DNA from: Apostichopus japonicus
Taxonomy: Eukaryota > Echinodermata > Holothuroidea > Aspidochirotida > Stichopodidae
Assembly: GCF_037975245.1 (NCBI RefSeq)
Contig: NC_092561.1
Location: 1,896,501 to 1,960,500 of the forward strand
Reading direction: 5' to 3'
DNA: 64,000 bases
Shown here: piece after piece, positions 33,763 to 46,897 of the stretch
Numbering within the stretch: the stretch's first letter is position 1
How the letters are laid out: each line of letters opens with the position of its first letter
Notes under the pieces: model-generated
The model's input: only the letters and a program-made list of their open reading frames with translations
Database searches by the model: none
What the model was told of the DNA's origin: nothing
Program-made: the position numbers and the translations under genes

Positions 33763-36700
33763 ATGGCTAAACAGAGCACGGTGCAAACAACAACAACAGT
33801 CTCTCCTGACTTAGAGGAGAATGTTAACGAGCAAACGGAAGGGATAGTCCAAAGTTTCTTTTACCAGCGATTTCAAATGGACATGCAAAGTTCAGAGAGT
33901 GAATTATGTGTGTCAACTCCAAGTGTTCCAGAGTTTTCCCAGTATCAAATGAATCCTTTGAGGTGAGTTTTAAAGTTCTATACGTACTTGTACTGAAGCA
34001 AATTTATAAGAATGGAATAGCTGGCTCGAAAAAAAATGGCGAATTAAGTTTGAAATCTGAGCAAAATTAATTATTACCGAGCTGGAATTTCAAATGGCAT
34101 TTACCATACAGTGAACTAATTATTGTATACACAAAGTTAGAGATATATAAGAACAGTTACCGATGCAGCAACAACAGCAGTTATAAACGAAGTCATTTGA
34201 ACGGTATTCAGAAATTAATCACTGGTCAGTAAGACCAGTGACCTTAATTATCATCCAAATTTAGAGAATATTATCGACATAGATCTATAGTGTTTACTTT
34301 GAAAGTATATTGTCAACCTTGTGGGTATGTACTACACTACTGTCTCATTCCTCATTATTGCCCTAAAATATGCTAGGGAATCAAAGTCACTCAAATCTAC
34401 ATTTAAGAAATTTCTGCCACACTCCAAAGAATTCTTGCCTGCAAGACTGTGAGACATGTTGTTTAGTTTCACACTCCTGTATATAGCTGGGAATAATCTG
34501 TACGTTCTGACTTTAAAACTGAAGATAATTTTCTTAAGTTCTGTGTTTTCACCTTTACACATGTATGTATGTTTACACATGTTTACAAAGGTTTACACAG
34601 GTAACCATTTAACCTGCAGCAAACAGTGTACAGTGTATGCAAAATGAATATAAGCAGCAATTTGCCATGTAAACTTGTTCAATTGCTACACAGTTGAAAA
34701 GAATTTTTTGTATGCTCATAAAATATTTTTGGTCGTGTACAGAAGCAATAATAATCAACAAAGTCCTTTTGCAGAACGTAAACAATATGTAATAGGCCCC
34801 CTGAACTTGTGATATATATTTTTATGGTTTATCTTGTTTACAGTCCTTCGACACAGATAGGCAGGAGATTGGCAGAGATCGGTGACCAAATCAACGACCA
34901 GTACGAAGGAGAATTCCGTTCCATGATAACATCTTTACACATCACTCCATCCACAGCTTACAGTGCGTTCGCTGGTGTTGCCAGGAGGTGAGAGCTCTAC
35001 TATTTGTGTTTTTTTTTTATTCCTGGAGTAGCATTGCAATGATATGACTAAATATTAGTTTATGATGTCAAGAATTTTGGGTGAAGCATTGGTAAACATG
35101 TGCCTGTGATTCCCAGCTGTGATATTTTCATTATTGGTTCAAGCAGATGATGGTATCAATTCCAGGTAATAATATGCAGGTGTTTTTTTTTATATTTTGT
35201 TATATATTTTGTTATTTATTACTTGCAGTTCCTAGCAACTCATTTACCAGCATCATTAAGTTAATTTTTAATTGTGAACAATATGTAAAAAAAACATCAA
35301 TTGGATGATAGATTTGGAGGCAAGTATGTCAAAATGTCCTACTTTTCAGACTTGAATGAGATGGAAAATTAATCAAGTGCTTTCCAATGGAATTACAGTC
35401 TGTCAAATGGAATTTGCACAATGTTTGGCTTACAACATAATTTAATCTTTATAGCAGCCCTCTTTTTGGGCAATGAGTTTAATTTTTGAAACAATTGGAT
35501 AAGTTGATAAATCCTTCAGTGTAAACAGACTACTGAGCTATCAGAATATCCCATTAAAGGTAGTTGGCACACGTATGGTAGACTGTATGCATTACAAGCA
35601 GCTTGATGCTATAAGAACAGTTTCCATCTATTATCATTAACACCAAAGTAAACAAGAGGGCAATCCATGCAGTTGCAGCCCTCATCTCATATTCAATATT
35701 TAGGCTTATTTGACCTCTGACCTAGATTGATCTTTGACCTCCATCTTTAACAACCACAATAGGTACTATTTTAAAATTTGTCCCATTATTCTCTACATAT
35801 GTTGAGGTATAATTACCTTTGACCTATTACATCAATCACACAAGCAGTTTTCATAGTCAGACACCTACCCACCAACTTTGAACGTGATCGAACTTACATT
35901 GTAGGGGTAGTTCGCAACACGCTGTTTCGCACAATGTAGGCCAATTTGACCTCAACTGATCTTTTTCAAATTTGTCTCATTCTCTACATATTGTGATTTA
36001 ATACCATTTTCCTACATGTTGACAAACAGAAAATGGCTAAAATTGTACTTTTTAAAGTTTCTTGACCTTTGACCTATGATATCATCAATCAAGCAGGCAT
36101 ATGTTTTCATGGTCAGGCACCTACCCACCAAGTTTGAAGTTCATCAGAGTTATGGTCTAGGAGGAGTTTATGACACACCGATTTGCTCACACACACCCAC
36201 GCACAATATCTTATCTCCCTAGATATATTACATTGTAGGGAGATGAGATATAAACCACCATGTGATAACAATGTATGCTTATGTATGATGAGTGTTAGTT
36301 GATCTTCCAACATTTCATCGCCCAGACACTGTTTGAGGTTTAAGTATATACATTAAATTAAACTCAAATTGAGACACAAAGTGGCAAATCTGACAATATA
36401 TGTGACTGTTTAACTTTGTGACTGACAACTTAATTCTCCAATGTAATGGCCGGAAATGTTGTTGTGTTCATTCACTCATTTCCAGTGTTACATTCCCAGC
36501 AAATTACAAAATTTCACGGAATTATTTTACACAAAGTACTGTGTGTATATAGTACAAATACGTTTTGCGCAATATAACATATCTACTGTTATCTAGGTAC
36601 TTATTGTACCTTTGTTGCATACTTATTAAATTGTTTTTCCCAGAAGTTCTTCACATGACCTTCTGGGAAGAACTAAACAAACACTTTAGAATTTGCAAAG

Positions 36701-39700
36701 TTGATACCTAAACAATATCGCAGCTTGCACAGTTTATCAAAGTCAACTCAATAAGCTGCTTTGAATTTTCAAGTGGGTGATAGTAAAAAAATTCAAAAAA
36801 TATTTGTTAGTTTTCTATCTGGAGATGTATATACTATATACTGGAACTGTGTCAAATATTGTGTGACTTATATAAGGAAGAGAAGACCAGTGTACATATA
36901 TATTCAGGAAGTACTGCATGTGATTTAGATTCCAAAGTATCATTGGCATTTACTTACACAGATTATTGTAGCCCGGAATAATGTTACCGTTATGAATGCA
37001 TCGCAAAATGCTATTTCAAAATGGGCAAGTTGCTAATTCAAGTGCAAAGATGTATTTCTAGCAGTTTTTGTTTACAGCGTTAGGGGAACTATATAGTATT
37101 TTATAGGAGACAACTTTCAGAATCATCAAAACTGTAAAGTCTGTACTGGACGTTCACAAAATTTGAGCACTAAATTAGTCCCTGGTATTACAGTATACAC
37201 AGTACTGTATGTGGGTGGTACTTGTATGCAAGTATATGATAAGTCAAGAGGTAAGGCCAAAAGGCATAAAAGAAATATTTCAAAAGGAGCCATTTTGTCA
37301 ATATTAGTGAGCAACTGAGTGTGAAAAATACCAAAAGTGGGTCCAAAATATCAATTTTGGTGATACACGTGTGCAATCAAGCGTGAAAGTTAAACTCTAT
37401 AATATTTGCTTTTGATTTGCTGCACAGTGGAGGTAACGTTGTGAAGGTTGTAAAGAGAAGATTTAGCAAGCATAATCAAAATTTGGTTGTCTCGGACTGT
37501 TAAAAAAGTTGCCCTGGGATTTATTAAGCTTGTGAGGTTACTAATTTGCTAAGTAGCGAAATTCCATTGATTAAAATCACCACTTAGATCTTTAAGTTAT
37601 TTCTGATAGCTGTCCAATTTATGTTTGAATATAATTATAATAATATATTACAATAATATATGAATATAATTATGTAATAGTCTAAGGCTGTGAAAAGGAA
37701 AACCAATGGAAACTATAGGAAACCCCAATGTAAACTACATCTTTGAAGACATTTCATAATATCAAGGACTTACAAACTAGCATGTTTCTTGACAAACTTT
37801 TCTAGTGTTTCAGTTTTAGAAAAAAAAAATATTTCAGTTCTAGGTTTGTGTGGTTAAAATGAATTCAAAACTTTGATATGATTTTTTGTCAAAGAATGGA
37901 TATGCCCTGTATCTCATTATGAATGTGAGCAAAATTTATAGGGAATTGAATTTGTAGCAAAGATGTAACAACTTTCTTCCAAACAATTTAGTACAAAACA
38001 AGACTTTTTCCCAAAAATATACTGAGCAGATCTGGGGTAAACTATTGTTTTTAGTCTTACAGTCAGAACTGTGGTATCCTTTTTATAAAGTTCTGCTAAG
38101 ATATCTTTGCCTTGCAAGTTAGTAAAATTACCATCTCTGCAGTGACACATTGAAGCTTTCTTGACATCTGCAAAAAATTATCTTTTTTATGTTATTCTTT
38201 ATGACCCTTTATTATAATTATGTTTATTTATGTATATGGCAGAATTTGGATAAAAGGTTTCGTACAGTAAATGGCTTTTGCGTCCATGTAGTCTCGCACA
38301 GTTGGTTACAAGAGTTTATGAATGGTGTTGTACCATGTCACATTTCAAAGAAATTGTATGAAAGGTATCCTGTTTCTGATTTCAAATTCAATTGGAATCC
38401 ATTATGTTTTAGGTCCAGTAGTATCAAGTACTGTTATCATTACTAAGCATATTGTTTTGTATTTTCAATGTTCGTTACAGATGTTACACAACGTTTGAAG
38501 TGTCAGTTGGTATTTTTTTATTCGACGTGTAACTTTTTGATTTGATTTAATTAATTACAGGTTATTCACTCAAGGGATCAACTGGGGGAGGATTGCAGCT
38601 CTGCTGATGTTTGGTTATCGCATCGGCATGGAAGTCCAAAGAAGCTTCGGACAGTTCATAAACAGGATCATTCAAAACCTTGTGAAATTCATTATTACTG
38701 AGAAAATATCATCATGGATTGCTTCTCAAGGTGGATGGGTAAGATGCTCAATATTATGATCCTGCTCCGAAAGGAGATCACACCAATACATTATTTAATA
38801 TGTTTTTATCTGAAATTCATACAATTTAAAAAAAAAATTGTTACTTGAATGTTGAATTGTAGATATATATGACAGCCATTAATACATAGAGCTGTCTTGG
38901 TACTGACCTTGTTATTCTATGCAGCATTTCTACAGCAATATTCCAGACTTCCCACTCCAACAGATTTAGCAGAAATGTATGAAAGTTTTACAGTGTAATT
39001 ATAAGTTGATATAATGATACAGTATTTTGTGGGCATCGGGTGGGGAAGGGGAGTAGTAGTGATGAGGGGGTGGGCCGTGGGGGAGGATTGAAGGGAATAG
39101 AATGTAAGCGGATGCCCATGAAATCTGCAAGTCAAGGAATCTATTCAGAACTCTTTCAAATATTCTTCATAATAATGATGAACAGGCATTTCGGTTACCC
39201 AGTATGCACTACAAATTTGCACCTTCCTTTGTATCTTGTAACTGATGCAACTTCTAAACGAATTTGTTACACAAATAAATATCCTTTGCAGGGCATATGG
39301 CGGGATTGGTCGTGGTAAAGATATTGAAAATTGGTTGGCTGGCAGTGCTGTCGATGTAAATCAATTTTTATCAATGGCTGATCACGGAAAGTAAATTTGA
39401 CTATGGAACAGCGATTTTATGGAATAGCAGCTAGCTAAAATATAATAATCAGAATCACAACTCAATATCATGCTTCCTGTCGATATATAATCTCTGTTCT
39501 CCATTCCTCTCTTTTCAAACATGGAACAGCAATTTTATGGAATAGCAGCTAGCTAAAATGTAATAATCCGAATCACAAATCAATGTCATGCTCCCTGTAT
39601 ATATAGTCTCTGTCCTGTGTGCCTCTCTCTTTTCAACTATGAAACAGTGATTTCATAGAATAGCAGTTAGCAAGTTACATAATCAGAATCACAACTCAAT

Positions 39701-39973
39701 ATCATGATTCCTGAATATATATAATCTCTGTTCTCCTTTCCCCTCTTTTCAACTATGAAACAGTGATTTCATGGAATATCAGTGTAGCAAACATAATTAT
39801 TATCACAACTCAATATCATGCTCCCTGTATATATATATATATCTTTATCTTCTTCTTCTTTTCAGTATTCAGCGTTAACGTTCAGATTTGACAACAACAA
39901 TGTCAAGGCCATCGTAGCCATCACGGCCCTGGCTGCATTCACAGTGTTCGCAGTCTGGATGACTCATAGATGA
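33763..39973 (+). CDS. BAK1: BAK-like BCL-2 family apoptosis effector, complete
   Basis: Exons 33763-33962, 34844-34987, 38561-38738 and 39866-39973 join in phase (2, 2, 0) to 209 residues; human BAK has 211. Seen in order: a BH3 helix around residues 72-84 (IGRRLAEIGDQIN, with the invariant Leu and Asp), BH1 around 120-136 (GINWGRIAALLMFGYRI), BH2 around 164-174 (ISSWIASQGGW) and a hydrophobic tail anchor around 187-205 followed by MTHR. The intron after GGW sits where I recall it in human BAK. BAK is held in the outer mitochondrial membrane, is set off by BH3-only proteins and oligomerises to release cytochrome c. BAX is less likely because of the QIGRRLAEIGD BH3 and overall length. The last intron ends in a tandem array. 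It is convergent with CPT1. Confidence 0.93.
35700..36190 (+). repeat. Two-copy repeat in the long BAK intron
   Basis: Two related blocks of about 240 bp share TTTGACCT words, a TCTCATT-CTCTACATAT segment and GGCACCTACCCACCAA-like sequence (35855-35875 and 36112-36140). This GACCT-rich type looks like a dispersed family element present as a partial tandem duplication. Confidence 0.5.
39401..39865 (+). repeat. Four-copy array of about 117 bp ending at the BAK last-exon 3' splice site
   Basis: Units run about 39401-39518, 39519-39635, 39636-39752 and 39753-39865. Each starts with CTATGRAACAG or a close variant, passes through CAACTCAATATCATG and ends with TATATA and a pyrimidine tract finishing TTTTCAA. 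In the last unit the same position reads TTTTCAG and is the 3' splice site of BAK exon 4. So the array copies the acceptor region. Confidence 0.85.
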
Positions 39974-40412
39974 GATCAAATACTACCGTAAGGCTGGGGC
40001 TTCTGACTGTGCAAGTGTACTCATGGTTTTTGTTGAAGTCCGAGGGCCACAGGAGTCAAAACCTCGACTTGCGATTTAGGAGGAGGAGGAGGAGAACGAC
40101 GCGCTATAAAGGAGGGACGCCAGAAGGATGTTCCCCGGGTCTCTGCTTTCTCAGATACCTTGGAGGAGGGGAGGACCGGGGGTAGGAGGAACAGGCTCGC
40201 TGGGTAAATGCCTCGTCTTTACTCTAGCTGGCATCCAAGCTGTGAAGTTGTCAAGCGCCCGGTACTTGAAACTACTTAATCGTTATGTTATTATCAATGT
40301 ATTATTTCTGTACCCCATCATAAAGAGCAATTCTGTCTTGATCATTTTAAGGGAAAGTAAGTCATTTTTGTTTTATCAAACGTATGTAGTGTATTCCATT
40401 CTTGAACTATAC

Positions 40413-40416
40413 TGTG

Positions 40417-40447
<31 letters not shown>

Positions 40448-40460
40448 GCATATATATATA
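40413..40460. repeat. TA microsatellite
   Basis: Interrupted (TA)n run with TG and GCA breaks, in the BAK 3' UTR region. Confidence 0.85.
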
Positions 40461-41049
40461 CCCAGATAAACTATCATGATCAGAAATATTAGTGGGGAGT
40501 TGCAAATTTTTTGTGTTCTGTTAGCGGTGTTCTTGATAAAAAAGGATGTTGTTGCCTGATACACCAGAGATGAAACTCTAAAAACTTGTGGAAAACATGC
40601 CAGTTCTCATAATTTTAAAGTCTGTTGTGAAACAAGTATTTCTGACTTGATATATATCTCTTTACGGTAATGTAACATATACAGGTTTGTTATTGCTTTA
40701 CATAATCAGGTCAAAATTCTCAGCGGATGTAGAAGTATATCATGACAAATTAGTGCTAAGTAATTGTTGGACAACTCTCACTTGTTTATAAAGACACCTT
40801 TGTGGGATTTTCTTTATCAGAGTTATCAAAGTGAGGTAAAGATTTACATCTCATTGTTGTTGATCAAGCTTTTTAATTAACCTAGATGGAAGAGTTTAAA
40901 TTATGATGTTCATACATGACTAAATCAAGGACAGGAAACTAACTCGAAATTTATAAACAAATTTTGAAGAAAAAGATGTCGATGTCAAATTTAGTGGCAA
41001 AGTGTGTTACCATATTAAATATAGTTGTTTATAGCACATTCCATGTGCA

Positions 41050-41055
41050 AATAAA
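41050..41055 (+). terminator. Candidate poly(A) signal of BAK
   Basis: AATAAA followed within 15 nt by GGTG and a run of T, a good downstream element. It implies a 3' UTR of about 1.1 kb. Confidence 0.5.
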
Positions 41056-41810
41056 AGTTAAGGTGTTTTTTTTTTTTTTTTATAAATCAAGTGAATTATG
41101 CTATTTTCTGCCTGGTTGCAGCAGTTAATGGCAAGATTAATAATATTGGTGTAATTGATTTAAAGGAAATTTTGGAACTGTGCAACAGGATATGCTAATT
41201 TCCATTAATTGTTTAACCTAAGTGAATCTTGTGGAGCATGGGACTAGAGTGGAAAACATTGAAAAATTGAGGAAAACATTGTTTGAAAGTGAATTTTATT
41301 CTTTATTCACAGACATAGTAGAATGCAACTGGTTGCACAAATACATAGAAAAAGTTCCTTGCACAAAAATAGCACTAATATGACATTGAAAAGTGACAGT
41401 AGGGTCGGTGTTTCTTTGCCTAAATCAAAATTTTCAATATCTACCGTTTATTCGAGCAGTGGGTGGCCGGCATATCCGACACCTTAAATAATATTGCATT
41501 TCACAACATAAAAAAGGTAGGACTATATATTTTAAAGAGACACAAAGTCGACTATCATAGTTGGTCTATGTAAAAAAGATCACTGCGGTTCACAACTTCC
41601 TCGCCCAAACTAAGTCTCTTGTCATTTCGCTAAGACTTTAGTAAGTCTAAAGATGGCATCATGAACCACACACTCTTTGATATTTTCTTTATTTATTTAT
41701 GATGTTTATTTTCTCTCATGAAGGTGGGTTCTGCTAGTGCTGAATCTAACATATCAAAGCTCTTAACATAGTGATGGCATTGGTATATTAATGGCCTTGC
41801 TACAGTTGTA

Positions 41811-42070
41811 TTTTCTGCAGACTGACTGTTTGGAATTCAGTCAGTGTTTCAGTTTCTGCAGACACTGTTTGGAATTCAGTCAGTGTTTCAGTTTCTACAG
41901 ACTGACTGTTTCGAATTCAGCTAGTGTTTCAGTTTCTGCAGACTCACTGTTTGGAATTCAGTCAGTCAATGTTTCAAATTTGTGCAAACTGACTGTTTGG
42001 AACTCAGCTAGCGTTTCAATTTGTTTAGGCTTACTGTTTCGAATTCAGCTAATGTTTCAGACTTTCAGTT
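41811..42070 (+). repeat. Tandem repeat of about 40 bp
   Basis: About six imperfect copies of a unit containing GACTGTTTGGAATTCAGTCAGTGTTTCAGTTTCTGCA split over the unit boundary. Most copies keep a GAATTC. It lies downstream of the proposed BAK poly(A) site. Confidence 0.85.
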
Positions 42071-45000
42071 TCTATTATAACAATGTACAGTAGTGATCAT
42101 TGATCTGCTCTTGTGAACAGTCATTTTAATACTGTTCAGCTTAAGATTAAATATTGTGACTGACAGTAAATCCAGCTGTCTGAGATATGCAGCTGACCGT
42201 GCTGTATGGCGAATAATTAATTGGGCATTTGTAATTAAGTAATTAAGCTGTTGTAATTAAGCTGCCATTGCTCTCTCAGTATTAAATAATTTTATGTGTT
42301 TGACCAACATAGATTTGGTTTTTAGTAATTTATTAACTACTGATATCAAAAATCAATATTTGTGATGTTAAGGATTCTGAAAATGGTTGAAATTAATGCC
42401 ATTGGTGTACTGATGGTGTGAAAGGTCATTATAAGGCATAGACGAGAAGTGCAGTTAATTTGACTATGAATGGTGTAAATACGATGTTGCTGTCTCTTGT
42501 TATGAGACTGTTTTACATTGAGTAGTTAATAAGGTTGTACATGTTCTCAGATAAGTTTAACTCTTCTGCACTGCCAAGCTGTGATAAGCAACAGTAAGAA
42601 ATAGAGAGAGAAAGTGTTATTTCTGTTAATTGTGTAAAAACATACAGCATTTGAAGGTGATCTGCTAGGCATTGTGAGGTAGCCAACTGAACAGTGATTT
42701 TATTTAAGGAAGTCATCGTAGTAAACAAGATGCTAGGAGGAAAGGGTGGAATGAGAGAGGGGGTGGGAATGGAGCGTAGGGGTGAGGGGCCTTCTATTCC
42801 ACACTGGGATGTCTTAAGTAAAACATTGAATTTTGATCTCCAAACTGCGTATATTATAATCTATATTAGCTACACATAAAGATGTATCTATTGCTCTATA
42901 CTACAATGGGGGATCTCCAGCCATGCCCTAAATCAATAGAGGGACAAACTACAATCTCTGAAATTCACTGAGAATTCCTGTCGAGTAATCTCTGACTGAA
43001 CCCTCTGGACAAACTACCCGCACATTCCATATACACATAGCCTGAAGATTTCTTACCACTTATAAAACTAGCACATTTTAGCAATGAAATGTTGCCCACT
43101 ATTCATCCTATCAGAAAACTTCATTGAGGTATTATCAGTGACGTCCCCTGAACTGAGTTCAAGCTTTGAGCATCTATAATATTGTATCCAAGTCTCTGAA
43201 TTGGAATATGCTGGACTTTTGGGATTCTTCTCTTAATTATTGAAGAAGATATATTTTCACAACTAGCACCTAGATATGTTGTGATATGTTATCAGTGCTA
43301 GACAAAATCTTGGACATCTGTAAACAGTATAGATATTATTTATATATTAGGACTCAAAGCTGTATTTACAGCACTGTTTAGGACTGATATTTGAAATTCT
43401 GAAGTTCGTCTTGTTGGTTCATGCAGAAGACATATATATGTATGGATGTCACTGCACCATTCCCTGAGTTTAGATTGACTATACTGTGGCTTCATCCATG
43501 CTAGGGTAGTAGTAGTGTTGAAAGATCCTCACACCTCTCCCTCATTTAGTTCAAGACATCTGAGGCTTGGCTGTAAAATGCACAAGTTCAAGATTCTCAC
43601 AAGATTTCTGATCTTGTGGTTAAAATGGGAGACCACTGCCACAGTGTGTTAATTAGAACTTGCTAGTCAAGTGACTTGTTGCAACACTGGCTGGCATATT
43701 ATGCCCGAGTACATTGTACATGGGAGTGCTATCAACTGTGACATAATTAGGGATGGTAATGTTTGCCTTATGAATATTTATATATCTTAAATTATGAATA
43801 TTTGTGTCTGTTATTATGAATTTCAGAGAGTCAGAAGTAAAGTGTAAGTGAGTAAAGAATGAGAAATAAAAAATGTTTAAATGAATGTCTCATCTGTATA
43901 TGAATGTATCATTTATGGTAATGACCTACCTAATATTCCTCAAATATAATTAACCTCGATTTGAAAAACTTGAGACAATGCTTTGCGTTTGGATCAGGTT
44001 TAATCTGTCATTTGTTGTTGACCAACATCTTCACATTTTTTATGTCCGTTTTTAATGTGGGGGAGGGGGTACTTAAAAAACCTTTAAACAATTCCAGCCT
44101 CTGTTTGGTAGATGCTTCTGTTGACCAATACCACAACCACATGTTTACATTGCAATATTGCATAAGTTCGAAATCCATAATTTACATTCATGTTACGAAC
44201 AAATCTAGGAGTGTCTTTGTTTAATCAGTCACCATCTTTTGTGGGCCAAATGCTATAGGCTGCTTGAAAAGACCATTTCTAACACTTTGTGCACTTGCAA
44301 AGATAATTTACCTTCTTTACACCGGAACAAAAACGTAACACAAGAGAAGTTTGGTATTCATTGCGTTTTATTCAAACCTCTCCTCAAAGACATACCAACA
44401 GAAAAACATGAAAGGAAATATGATAAGCAGGCAATAAACACTTCTCACTGAAAAAGAAGAAAAATGTTTTCTTGACAACCTTCCCAATTTTTCTGCAATC
44501 CATTGTGCATAAGGTTGTGTGCATAAGCATATTAACTTATTAGGGAATCCTTATGCTATGTGACCACTTTTAAAGTCAAATAAATCAGCCAGATCTAGCA
44601 TAAATCCATTTTTCTTTTCACTTTTAAATTTGTATAAACCACTCTGTTATTAATCTTAAAATCAGTTTTGATCCCTGGCCACTAAATGATTTCAAGCAGA
44701 GTGGCTGTCTAACTTTACCATGATATGGTAAGCTCCTCCTCCCCTCCCCTCCCCCCACATTCTGCTTCCACAAACCCCACTCCAAGCCTTCTCTATTGCA
44801 AATACGCATTCCAAGTAACCATTTGGTCCACTAACCAGAGTGCATTTTCACTTTGCATTTTTTTTTTTCTTCAAGGAAACAAAGTTCATAAAGGCAGACC
44901 ATAGCCACCCAAAATGAAAGTTTTTCATCACCATTTTTACAATTTTAATATAATTTGAGCGGTAACAATTAGCTAGGTGGAACTGAGGTAGCTGGCATCA

Positions 45001-45741
45001 AAATAACACAATGTTATAAACGTATTTTGCTGGGACAAGGAATCGCACAGGCTGACACAAGACTTCTCAAGACATCACCACCTCCCATTTTCCTTCCCTA
45101 CCCTCAAACTCCTATTCCCTCAAACTCCTATTTCCTATTCTCTACCAGAACAGATTTATATTATTTCTAAAGAGTCCACAACATTACCCTATATACAACC
45201 ACAAACAAATCAAAACATTTTAGTGCTTTGGTCGAAAAGTACAACAGCAGCAACCTGCAAACATCACAGCAACTACCCATGGATTGGAGAAAAAAAAATT
45301 CTAAAGAGAGGAGGGGGGGAGTTGATAAAAAGATTTGAAAACAAGATAAATAAATGACAGGAGAATATTGAAACTCCCCAGTCTTCACCAAAATTTAAAT
45401 AAAGCAGAAAGAATGATAAAAGAATAATTAAGTTAACAGTAATCTAGAAATAATATGTTACACCCTGTTGTTTGATTGACTTACATAATTCATAATCACT
45501 TTGAGTAACTTAGCCATTAAGTTAATACAGTTGTTACACTGAAAGTGAGACTCCCAAGTTTCTCAAAGTAGTTTTGGACTGAAGGTTCATGGAATACTGA
45601 ACTTGCACTTCATAGTATCTCAATATAATGCAAGAATTATCAAATAGAGCTCAAAAGTGTTGGACCAGCCAACTAAAACTTCAAAGTTTGAATATTGCTT
45701 TCCAATTATTTTTGTGCTTATTTTGAATTGTTGTCAAACGA

Positions 45742-45788
45742 GATGGTGCAATCAGGGAGTTGTTACGGAACTCCCTGATGCAACATCC
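45742..45788. repeat. Short strong hairpin
   Basis: ATCAGGGAGTT (45751-45761) and its exact complement (45769-45779) flank a 7-nt loop. Pairing extends outward with GATG-TGCA and TGCAACATC-like sequence, giving a stem of about 19 bp with one bulge and one mismatch. Confidence 0.7.
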
Positions 45789-46897
45789 CTTGCAATCTCC
45801 TGGCTGGCTTACCTCGAGCAGTCAGAATTTACCGCAGAAGTTTGCGATTTATCACAGAACTTTGCAATTTCTCTCCATATCTCAATGAGTTGTTAACTTC
45901 ACAATTGTAACTTTTTTTATTTGAGATTTATTACTTTTCATGATTAATCATGTCTAAGGTATTCCAAAGAAAAATCCACTGTTACAGGATTTTAAATGAA
46001 ACACATTCCCAATAGTAAACATAAGTTCCTTTCTCTTTTGGAGTGTCCAAGTTACAGAAACAGAAGATATTTTCAATGACAACCATGTCACGTTGGCTAT
46101 AATTCAGCACGGGCAACAAATTTGTCACTTTCATTTAGGAAATATTTTGCAGGACACAAAATGTTATTTGTTTGAATAACATAGCTCTGCGTGCAGAAAC
46201 AAGAAACCTTCCGTCCACAGTTTTAACTATAAATTTGTGAGCTATTATGAATTAAACAGAAGCATACAGTACTAATCGTAAGTTGATGGTCTAATATAGG
46301 GAGAATATTTTTACATATCCCTGAGGAAATGAATGTTTTGTACAGATAAACGAGGAAAGCTTGACTATACAAGTCCCAATGCCCTCGTTCATTCATTGAC
46401 AAAACTTGACATCATACCATAGATAAAACATAACGAGATAATGGATGACATTAACACATCCTCTTACAATATGTCTAAACTCTGTAGCACATTATTCCCA
46501 AAATAAACATTTCTGGAGAATTCTCTTTGACTCTGAATTCTTACTTGTCCTTTTGTTGGAGAACTCTATTTAAATCTTTGTCAAAATGGCCTCGACAAGT
46601 CACTCTCCTGGTTGAAAATCTTTTCATCTGGGTCTTTGACTGTGTCATTTGTGTGGACACTTTTGTCCCTTCGAAGAAGATGGTACCCTTCACTAAAAGA
46701 CACACTAATTGACTTTCATGTTTAGTTTATACCTGATTTCATTTAATAGTTTATTTCTGCTCCTTAAAACACATTGACATTATCATCCTGTGAGGAAAGT
46801 TAAAAGAAAAAAAATTGAAAGTAGAAGCAAAAAGAAAGTAAAAGAAAAACACCATTGTTACCACAATAAACAGCAAATTGATTCATCAATGGATTCT

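Noticed and set aside
39291-39361. Alternative hydrophobic last exon for BAK after TTTGCAG at 39291
   Set aside because: The hydrophobic reading (HMAGLVVVKILKIGWLAV) needs a phase-1 donor, while the BAK donor at 38738 is phase 0. The exon at 39866 fits phase and has a proper tail anchor.
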